A DNA stretch of 64,000 nucleotides, taken from Megaleporinus macrocephalus. Its lineage: Eukaryota > Chordata > Actinopteri > Characiformes > Anostomidae. The stretch spans positions 34,590,494-34,654,493 of the forward strand of contig CM038717.1 of the NCBI GenBank assembly GCA_021613375.1. Direction: 5' to 3'. Positions 47,049 to 58,700 of this stretch are shown piece by piece. Within the stretch, counting starts at the first letter, position 1, and each line of letters opens with the position of its first letter. Made by a program: the position numbers and the translations under genes. Under the pieces are notes generated by a model. That model did no database searches, was not told the DNA's origin, and saw only the letters and a list, made by a program, of their open reading frames with translations.

Positions 47049-49686
47049 ATGGTGGATTCTCAGTACTACCTCCCCAACGACATTGGGATCTCCGCTCTGG
47101 ATTGCGGGGAAGCCTTCCGGCTGCTGTCGCCTAAGGAGCAGCTGTATGCTCATTACCTGTCAAGGGGCGCCTGGTACGGCGGCCTCGTGGTGCTGCTGCA
47201 GACCTCCCCGGAGTCTCCCGCCATCTACGTGCTCCTGCAGAGAGTTTTCCGGAAGCAGCCGCCCGCCCAGCTGGAAGCCGTGGCCACTGCGGCGGGATTG
47301 AGCTCCGAGGAATATCAGGTTAATATCTGCTCTTCTGGTGGCGTGTGAACTGAAGGAGAGCGTACCACCACTAATTAGAGAGCACACTTTAGTAGAGACT
47401 CACATTCAATACCCTGACTGCGTATCGGTAACGGCAAAGCTATTGTTTTCTCTTTCTCTTCCAGGCGTTTCTTGTCTATGCTGCAGGGCTTTATGCAAAC
47501 ATGGGAAACTACAAGTCATTCGGTGACACCAAGTTCATCCCAAATCTGCCAAAGGTAAACTGTCCAGTACGAGCAGTAATGCTTAAGTTCATCAGCTCAG
47601 TAGAGGGTGGTGTAGTGGTACATGCAGTACACTGGTTGTAGTTCTTCTACAGGCATAGGTTTTGATATAAACCTTTATAACAGCAGGTCACAGGTAAGCT
47701 CCGAGTACAGAGCACACCAACAGTGTGAAAGGTGCTAATGTTCGTCCCCACTGGTGGGTTAGAAGGTGGGTTTAAAACACTGTTGGCTCTTTGGTTGCCT
47801 CCTGCTGTCGTCCTGTTGCATCTGAAGTAACCCACTTTGTTTTTGAGGCAGTGCACATAAAGGAATGTCTGGTCTCTTGGGGTTTGTCATGCGTCCACCT
47901 GAGAATCTGCCTGACTTTGTCAGCTGCATTAGCTGTGAGGCTGTGGTCTCTGATAGGCGTGTGCCATATCTTATCGTACACAATAATATCACCAACATTT
48001 TTGAATATGGTGAACGATATTATACCCTGAAGTATCGTATCATATCACCCATCCCTAATTATCACACCAGGGTACTACTTTTTACTGTTTTTACAAAAGA
48101 AAAATTCACACTTTTCTCATTTCCCATCATATATCTACTAGAGACAGATTTTATCTGTCCAGTATCATTCTATTTACTTCAGTCCTGGATATATAGAGAT
48201 ATTTGGAGTGCATTACTTAGTATCGTGACATTCAGGATCATTGACTTCTGTTACAATCTGATGAAAATTCTTGTATTTTTTAATATCTCAGGCGTGTGCC
48301 ATATTATATTGTATGCAATAATAAAATTTAATTTTCGTTTTTGTTGCAGTAGTGTATTCTTTAAATATTTTTTTAAAATTCAATGTTTTGTCATATCGCC
48401 AAGAGTATTGTTATTGCAAAAATACCATAAATATCTTGATATTATTGTAGGGCCATATCGCCCACCCCTACTCTCTGGTCCATAAATGACTGTGATCATT
48501 TCTTATTTCCTGCAGTCTGATGGCTCATTGTCTGTTACATGTTAAACAGTACAGCAGTTGCATCCAGTAGACTGACTGCTATGGTTGCGTCAGTGTTTTA
48601 CTCCATAAAATTACGTCAGACTTGCTTTCTTATTTCTCCACCCCAGAATAAGAAGCTGCTGTTAGGCTGCAGTCATGTATGTGTGTATATATACACACCA
48701 ACCGCTTCTGTGCTCCATGTTCATTTACTACAGCTGTTATTTCTAGAACTGCTGATGAAACGCTTGTTTGGTTGAGAACTGTGTTGAACATTGGAACTAA
48801 CTGGTCGCTTACTGGTTCACTCATGCAGGACAAGTTTAAGGCTCTGGTGTGGGAGAGCCAGGCCTTTAAGGAAAATCCTGGGGAGATGGAGAACCTGTGG
48901 AACAGCTGTTCCCACCTCCTGTACTCTCTAGAAGACAAGCAGAAGCAGCTTGGTTTAGGGGACAAGGTAAGAATTAAGCTTAACAAAGCTTAACAGTCTG
49001 AATGAAATGATGGGGGTGGGCAATATGGGTGTGGGTTTTTTCACCTCAACATTTTATCTTTTATTTTTTTTAAGGTTTGGTAAGTTGAAACAGACAAAAA
49101 GAAGAATAGTAGGGGTGTAAGAAAATACAGAATGATGGGATTTTATTATGTTTAGTGATACTGTATCAATTCTCAAAAACACAGTATCAATACACAGATT
49201 TCTGGCAGACAGTGAATCATTGTGTGTTGTGTTTAAACCACTGACCACTAGATGGCAGTGCTGTAATCCTTTTTTAGCTCCACTCCAACATTAACAAGCA
49301 GCTCAAGGGCGCAGTGCTATTGTAAACATTGGCAAACCTTTTTTTAGTAGTGCTGTATATAATATATAGTATGTATATGTATATATATCTTGTCTTTTTA
49401 ATGAAATGCTGTTGGTCAGTAATTACTGTTTGAATCCACATTATGACCAGAATAGCATATGGTGGGATCATTTTTTACGATAAGGATAAACATTCGTTTG
49501 GCCACTACTAATTGAAAAAAAATGTGTTTCTTGTTTTTCTTTGTTCAAGGGAATCACCACGTACTTCTCAGGAAACTGCTGTTTAGAAGATGCAGAGTTG
49601 GCTCAGAAATTTCTGGACTCCAAGGTGCCGAATTTATTAACTATCCACAGTTCACCTTATTTTAATAGTCCATAATATTATTTATT

Positions 49687-49722
<36 letters not shown>

Positions 49723-52700
49723 ACAATCATCTGAGGCAGTACACAACAATATGTTTCTTTAAATGGGCTAGTTTAGCCCGTGTACTGATGGTCTTGTCTC
49801 TTGTTGCATTGGTTATAGTAAGAAGTCTGTTTCTTTTCCTCTCTGGTATATCATTGAATGTTATTGAATCCCATTTCAAGGAGAAACTGAGATTGGATTA
49901 CATTCCGAGTCCTCCTTTAGCTGCTCATGTTTGTAACGTAACACTCTCATGTCTGTTTCTGTTATACCTTCCCAGAACTTGAGTGCCTACAACACCCGTT
50001 TGTTTAAGAAGGAGTCAGAAGGGAAGCGCTGCTATGAGGTGCGCCTCGCCTCAGCAGTGAAGAAAGGTCAGAATAGACTGAAACTCATGTTCACTTTTAG
50101 TATATCAGCAGAATCTGCCCAATTACATCAAACTGTTTTTCCTCGTGGCTCTTCCAGACTGTACCGTGGAAGGTGAGGCCGAATCTCGCTGTGGCACGTT
50201 CGACTTCGACGGTGCGGCGTTCTCCGTTCAGAGAGGAGACTATGCGTTTCTTATGGAGAAAGTGAGCCAGAACCTGGAGAAGGCAAAGGTCTGCGAGATT
50301 ATGGCACTGGAATCAAATGTCCTGTGGAGATGATACAGAAGTACTCTCTCTTTGTGGTGTGACTGATGGTTAGTCTCTTCCTTGTCCTACAGAGTTACGC
50401 TGCTAACGAGAACCAGGCGAAGATGCTGGAGGAATATGTCCGCAGTTTCACCTACGGCTCTCTGGACGCTCATAAAGAGGGCTCGCGTTTCTGGATCAAA
50501 GACAAAGGACCTATTGTGGAGAGGTGATTGAGAACTAGCTTTCACCACATCAGTATAAAGACAGCAATAAGCTGGTCCTTAATATCGAGCAGTTAACGCT
50601 CAGCTATGTGGGTCATGTTTTCATATATTTCAATATTTTGATTCTACAGACTTCCTTGGGTCACTTCTGGAGTGTATAAATCACTGTTTTCTTGTTTTTT
50701 GATGCTCAGTACCCATAGCTGTTAGTAGTTTTAGAGAGTGAATGTAAACTATGAGGCGCGTTGATACTAGGGATGTGTATTGGCAAGAACCTGGTGATAC
50801 GATACGTTTCGTGAAACAGCGGTCACGCTTCAATATGTCATGATATACTGTGATGTGATTTTTTTCAAATCCTTCTATTAAAACACACCACTGTATGAAC
50901 AGGTTTATCAATGCTTACAATAGCATTGCACCCTTGTACTGCTTGTTAGTGTTGGAGTGGAGCTGAAAATACATTACAGCACTGCCATCTAGTGGTCAGA
51001 GGTTTAAACACAACACACAATGATTCACTGTCTGCCAGGAATCTGTGTATGGATACTGTGTTTTTGAGAATCGATACAGTATCACTAAACATAATATCCC
51101 CATATTCTGTAATTCAATATTTTCCTACACCCGTAAGTATTTATAAGGCATTTGGTCTCTTCAGCTTGGTATCTTGCTATAGAAGCACTATAGAAGTCAG
51201 TCTCCCCTCCTAATTTATTTTATTTATTTATTTTTTTAAATTGATTCTCAAAGAAAATTTTAATCTGTGTGAAACTGGGGGTAAACAGGAAAAGAGAAAA
51301 ATAATAATTTAGATAAAAAGATGTCAAAGTCATTATTTCTTAATAGTGGTGTTGATGGGAACCAGTGGTCACCATGGTTACAACATAAATGTAGCCATTT
51401 CATGTACTATCTCAAACTACCAGTCAATATACTCATGTATTTTGGGTTTTTATATGTGATGTTAATGATGAATCTAAAGAAAACAATATTTGCTCTAGGG
51501 ACTATTTTGCCCTACAATGCTCTGCATGTATGCCTCCACCATGAATAGATTAAAAGAAATAGATTCAAATACATTTTAAGCCAAAACATAAAACAGTGTG
51601 TCAGACATCAGGCAGCATATATATAACCTGCCCATGTAATAAGCTTCAGTGAGGGAGCTTTCAGAGGTGGACATCTCGTTCCAAACACCACCAAGTCTGA
51701 CTCAGCATGTTTCTCTACAATGGACCATTTCACACCCACCCGCTCTGAATAACTTTGTTTAAATGCCAGTCATTGTAGATTTTCTGATGTTGCCCTTTTG
51801 AGACTCACAGAAATGTTCATTCATTTGTTGCCTTCATTCAGGAAACTGACAATGTGACAAACTGCTAATCTAGAATGAGTCTCCTGTTTTTCTCCATTAA
51901 TCATTTATAACACTGTCATTCAGCATGATCACAGAGGCCTGTTTTGATTGGCTGTTTTGGCAGCACAGTGGTGTAGTGGTCAGTCTCACCGCACTTGAGT
52001 GGGTTTCCTCCGGGTACTCTGGTTTCCTGCCACAGTTTAAACACATGCATGTTAGGTTGATCACTCACTCTAAATTGCCTGTAGGTAGGTGTGAGTATGT
52101 CCTGGTCCTGCAATAGGGATGGATGGATGGATGGATGGATGGATGGATGGATGGATGGATGGATGGATGGATGGATGGATGGATGGATGGATGGATGGAT
52201 GGATGGATGGATGGATGGATGGATGGATGGATGGATGGATGGATGGATGGATGGATGGATGGATGGATGGATGGATGGATGGATGGATGGATGGATGGAT
52301 GGACGGATGGACGGACATCTTGCAAAGTCAGGTCTCAGGCTGTTTGACGTTTTGTAATAAATTATTATTTAAGTCTTAAACTACTTGGGTTGCATGTGAG
52401 TTTCAGGGTTTAAAGCCAGCTGTAGAAGCAAATTCAAGAAATAGCCCCCCCATGTGACCTTCATTGCTTATTACAGACCTGTGAAGCTGTACATTAGAAC
52501 ATGCTTGATTCAGTACCATCTTAACTGAGACACGAAAGCATTGTAGCTGTAATTTGACATGCAGTGACTTAGAAGGTTCTCAAACCCTCTAACTTTCTAA
52601 CCCCCCCCTCTTTTTGCTCTGCAGTTACATTGGCTTCATCGAGAGCTACAGAGATCCGTTTGGATCCAGAGGAGAGTTTGAAGGTAAGTTCTTGTTTGGC

Positions 52701-55700
52701 TTTTGTTCCACCTCAAGACAGCAATGGCAACTCTCCTCACATCTCTCCTTCTCCCTCTCCCTCTCTCTCTCTCTCTCTTCATCCTCAGGGTTTGTTGCTG
52801 TGGTGAATAAAGCCATGAGTGCTCGCTTTGCTCAGCTTGTGAGCTCAGCCGAGGTGCTGCTGCCTGAGCTGCCCTGGCCTCCAGCCTTCGAGAAGGATCG
52901 TTTCCTCAAACCTGACTTCACCTCACTGGACGTGCTCACCTTCGCCGGCAGTGGGATCCCAGCAGGAATCAACATTCCAAACTGTGAGCGCCGCAGTTCG
53001 CTCTTTCTTTTAGCTTCATGTTGTCATATCTGCTAACTGATAACTCTCTTCCTCTAGATGATGACATCCGTCAAACTGAGGGCTTTAAGAATGTGTCCCT
53101 CGGGAACGTGCTGGCTGTGGCGTATGCCACACAGAAAGAAAAGCTCACCTTCCTTGATGAGAAAGATAAGGTATGTATCAAAGCTTTGATGGCTAGAATG
53201 ACAAACATAACTGGTTGCTGGCCTTCTACACAGCAAATGCATCACTACTGTTAGCACTTTCTGGGGTCGTACCATGAAGTTGTTGGGTATTGCATAGGGC
53301 TGTGTATTGCCAAGAAACTGGTGATACAATACTTATCGTGATACAGCGGTCACAATTCAATGTATCACGATATATCGCGATACTACAAACAAAGTGATAT
53401 ACTGTGATTTTTGAAATCCTACTATTAAAACACACCACTGTATGAACAGGTTTATCAATACTTACAATAGCACTGCGCCCTTGTCCTGCTTGTTAATGTT
53501 GGAGTGGAGCTGAAAATGAATTACAACACTGCCATCTAGTGGTCAGAGGTTTAAACACAACACACAATGATGCACTGTCTGCCAGGAATCTGTGTATCGA
53601 TACTGTGTTTTTGAGAATCGATACAGTATCATCAAACATAATATCCCGATATTCGATATTTTCGATATTTTACACCCCTAGTATTGCAATGACTATATCG
53701 TCTCCAGTCTCTCCAAATTGTAACTTTACAGGAGAGGCAAAAAGTCTTGACTTTCAATGTAACTCAATGGAACCAGATTTTTTTTTAAGCTACTTTGGAG
53801 CATTTCTTTTGGTCCGTTCGTCATGAAGTCTTCGTTCCATGTAAACGGCAGCTGTCGTGTTCAAATGATGCAGAAAATTAAAAAAATCTATGAAGCAATG
53901 AATTCACATTAAATAGTTTGGGCCTGATTAGGTGAGGGGTTAGAAGAGTGCTCTCCAACCCTCCTTCTTGTAAGTCTAGTTTCAGCCTCAATCCACCATA
54001 CCTGCTCCAACTCCTCAACATCTTCCCTGATTGGCTGCACCAGATGTATAAGAGTTAAGTAAAGGTTATGGCAACTTATTGGATATGGGTCGGAACTAAA
54101 CTCTGCAGGAACGTAGCTCCCCAGGAGGAGGGTTTAAAAAACAGTTGCTTGAACAGCTTTTTATATTTAGGGCTACATAAAACAATAGAATAAGGATCTT
54201 ATTCATTGAAAAAGTTCCTTATGGTGATGTGGGTTTATTGTGTCAGTAGTAATTACTGCTTCACACCTTTTCCACAGCTCTGGGATTAAGAATAGTCAGA
54301 CACTACTGTGCTACAAAAAAGCCTTTATCTTAGTAACAAGTGTATGTTCACCACTAAGAACACCAGATATCACTAGAACAGATGTAAACAATCATACATA
54401 CAATACAAAGTAACAGAAATATCTTATTGTGAAAGAAGTAGATCATATCTTGAGCTCCAGTTTGAAGAACATAGTGTAGTTTCAGATTTCTCCTGGACGC
54501 CCCAGACATTGTATGAGTGTGTTCAGCTCCTTCAGCAGCAAACTTGATTTAGCTTAATGAAGTACTGAGCAGTCAAAGCAGGTATTAGATGAGAACTGTA
54601 AATAATACTGGGTTGTTTCCACAAGGAGAAGCTTGGAAAGGGTTAAATAATCACACTGACGTATGGAAAAGCTCTACTTACTGTATTAATACTAGGGGTG
54701 TATGCAAATATTGAATATGGGGCTATTATGTTTAGTGATATTATATCGATTCTCAAAAACACAGTATCGATACACAGATTCCTGGCAGACAGTGAATCAT
54801 TGTGTGTTGTGTTTAAACCTCTGACCACTAGATGGCAGTGTTGTAATCCATTTTCAGCTCCACTCCAACATTAACAAGCAGCACAAGGGCGCAATGCTAT
54901 TGTAATCATTGATAAACCTGTTCATACAGTGGTGTGTTTTAATAGTAAGATTTAAAAAATCACAATATATCACTTTGCTTGCAGTATCACAGTATATCAC
55001 AATGTACTGAATTGTAACCTCTGTGTCATGATACGCATTGCGTCGCCAGGTTCCGGCCAGTACTCAGCCCTATTTAATACGATTTCAATATTTAAAAATA
55101 ATAGTGTTTTGCTGAGCAAACAAAAGCTTTCTGTCTGGAAAATAGCTTTATAATTATATTATAATAATAATAATAATATAAGTGTGTATATATAACTTTG
55201 TGTACAGTACTGTATCCTTTAACACAGTAAAGATAGACCTACACTGTCAGTGCAGACCTACACTGTGTGCAGGATCATGACGTTAACCTGTTGGAGCACG
55301 GTGGAGAGGGTGAACCGTTACCATGATTTGATCTAATTTGTTCTTTCTTGTCTACAGGACCTCTACATCAAGTGGAAGGGCCCCTCCTTTGAAGTGCAGG
55401 TGGGGCTTCATGAGCTTCTGGGTCACGGCAGTGGAAAACTCTTTGTGCAGGTGAGAAGACTCTGTCTGTCTGAGTGTACTGGTTTTAACGTACTGCTTTA
55501 GAGACTGTTGAACATCTCACTCGTACCCGTATCTGTAACGTGTGCTTCTGGATTTTCTGTAGGACGAAAAGGGGAAATTCAACTTTGATCAGGCTGAGGT
55601 TCGTAACCCAGAGACAGGAGAGCTGGTGAGTCTATGCTATCGTGTACCGTTTTAGCAGCAGTTCAGCAGGTTTGAATACGGACTTCTATCTGCATCAGAG

Positions 55701-58700
55701 ACTCTGCCTAATGCAAATGTCTATCAGATCTCCAGCTGGTACAAAGGCAGCGAGACCTGGGACAGCAAGTTCTCCACCATTGCTTCCTCATACGAGGAGT
55801 GTAGGGCGGAGTGTGTGGGGCTCTACCTCTGTCTCAACACACAGGTGCTCAGGTAAGCCAACCGCTGACCTACACATGTTCATGTTTTAACGCTTCACTC
55901 ACATGGTTCCATTACACCCCCCACCTTAGATGGCTGCACATGGGTGTCCGATTAAGTCAATCATGAAGAAACATTAGGATAACACTTTCCAAACCTTGGT
56001 TTACTTAGTCAGACGTTTGAGAAGCACAGATTGTGGATTATTAGGTCTGTAATTTCAGCATGTCAACATCAAACTAATGTCTTTTCACCCAAATTTTATA
56101 TTTTGGAGGTCTGTGTCTGTGTTTCCATTTGCCACTGTTCTTCCATGTTCTTCTATTGAAGCTCCCGACTTGAGGCTTGAATGCTGACTGTAGTGTGCCA
56201 CACTAAGACACTGCTGTTTAATGTCTATGATTCAAACTGCCTATACTGAGCTGTAGATGCTAAAACACAGATTACCCAAACTCAGACTGACTCCTGATGA
56301 AGCAATTGTCTTGCGCTGGTTGGATTTATTTGCAGAAACTCAAGAGTTTTTTATCAGACTGCATCACTTACAGTCTGATTAAAATCAGCCATGACATTTA
56401 AACCAACTCCTTGTATCTACACTCATTGTCCAGGTTATCAGCTCCACTGACCATATAGGAGCTACACTTACAGACTGTAGTTCATCTGATTCTCTGTATA
56501 CTTTATTACCCTGTTCTTCAATGATCAGGACCCCCATAGAGCAGATATTATATGGATGGTGGGTCATTCTCAGCACTGCACTGACACTAACATGATGGTG
56601 TGTTAATGTGTGTTGTGCTGGTTTGAGTGGATCAGACACAGCAGTGCTGCTGGAGTGTTTAAACACTGTGTCCACTCACTGTCCACTCTATTAGACACTC
56701 CTATTTTGCTGGTCCACCTTGTAGATGTAAAGTCAGAGATGATAGTTCTTATCACAGGTCTTGGCTGGATGTTGCTGGTTGGTGGACTATTCTCACTGAT
56801 CCACTCACACCAGTGCAACACACACTTAAACACACCACACCCATCATGTCAGTGTCACTGCAGTGCTGAGAACGATCCACATCCCTAATAGTACCTGCTC
56901 TGTGGTGTTCCTCTGAGGGTCCTGATCATTAAAAAACAGGGTAATAAAGTATACAGAGAATCAGATGGACTACAGTCTGTAAGTGTAGAACTACAAAGTG
57001 CTCCTATACGGTAAGTGGAGCTGATAACCTGGACAATGTATGTCTTGTACTCTTAAACGGACGCACAGGCTGAACTCTAACGTGTGTTTGGTTCTAGTAT
57101 CTTTGGACATGAGGGTGAGGCAGCAGAGGAGGTGGTCTACATCAACTGGTTAAACATGGTCCGCGCTGGCCTGCTGGGTCTGGAGTTCTACACACCAGAG
57201 AGCAAGAGCTGGAGACAGGTCTGCTACTGATCTGCACCCCTACAATCACATGTGTGCTTTGAAGATGGTCTTTATGATCTGGGGAGCTCCTCACCCACTG
57301 GCTCTCATTTAGTGCTGTATGTTGTAGGCTCACATGCAGGCTCGCTTTGTGATTCTGCGGGTGCTGCTGGAGGCGGGAGAAGGGCTGGTGACCCTGGCCG
57401 AGACCACAGGCGCGGACGGCCAGCCTGACGCTCTCATCACGCTTGACCGCGCCAAAATCAACAGCGTGGGCAAGAGCGCCATCCAGAAGTTCCTCTGCAG
57501 ACTGCAGGTACAGCCGCTCCTTGTATGCTTCAAGAATGCTCCAAACATGACGCATTAAACGTCTTACCTCAGATCATCTTCCTCTCAGAGACATTTCTGA
57601 CCGTCACCAGAGAGTCAGCAAAGCAGTGGACCTTAGCATCTCCAGTGAAGCTGTATGGAAAAGCTGGATGGGGTCATTTACTCTGATGCTGTCCAGAGCA
57701 AACGTTTCTGACTGTAACTTTGTGTCCAGGTGCACAAGTCCACGGCTGACGTGGAGGGAGGCCGAGCTCTGTACGAGGGCTACTCCGCGGTGACGTCTGA
57801 CGGCTCTCACAACTTCCTACGGCTCCGCGAGACTGTCTTGCTACGCAAGGAGGCTCGGAAGATGTTCGTCCAAGCCAACACTCAAGTCAAAGGTCAGCTT
57901 TCTCGGTTCCTCTCCTCAGTTACATTCCATTATTTCAGAATTTAATTTATGTGACGTCCATATTTTCATCATATCGTCGCTGTCTAGTGGAAATAGCGAT
58001 TTTAAGTTTTCTACATCATTTGAACACGCCAATGGTCGTTTACATTGTATGAAAATTTCATGCATGGACCAATAGAAGTGCTCCAAAATAGCTTGGGGAA
58101 AAAAACTGGTTCCATTGACTTCCATTGAAAGTAAAGTATGTTTTTGGTCTCTCCTGTAAAGTTGCCATTTTGAAGAGACTTAATTTTCATTGGACAGCGA
58201 CGATACGCTAATACATACACTACTGCTCAAAAGTTTGGGATCACAGTGAAATGTTCTTGTTTTCAATGGAGTATCTTCTTCCTCAACACAACAATGGACT
58301 GACGGGTCTCTAAAGAAAGTTGTTTCTTTCTGGTCGTTGTGAGTCGGTCAGCAAACCATCAACTGCTGATCTTCAGATACTAAACTAACCTAGAATGTTG
58401 TTCCCTTTTATACTCACTTATTAGTAGAATGTTTTTCAGCTGTGCATCACAATTGAGCAAGAGTGTCCTAACAACCAATTAGTCCAATAACATCCTTAAC
58501 TTGGATTGGCGGCCGTATCAGGAGATTTAGACAGAGGACTGAGAATTACTGATAATAGAACTATATGCAAAATAAGCCTCTATACAAATCATCTGATACA
58601 CTTACATTAATTGTTAAATGGACAATATTGTTTGTAAATTGCATGAAATGAAATTCTAAAGTGATCCTAAACTTTTGAGCGGTAGTGTATCTCTTATCTC

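Noticed and set aside
47865..48485. 206-codon plus-strand frame in dpp3 intron 2
   Set aside because: It is AT-rich, runs through a MITE, and its Phe/Ile-rich product has no domain pattern.
52065..52379. Long open frames on both strands encoding MDGW or HPSI repeats
   Set aside because: They are translations of a pure ATGG repeat, which has no stops in several frames.
49054..54828. Recurring small frames reading [20 protein letters not shown]
   Set aside because: They are the four MITE family C copies read through; no start context or splice partners.
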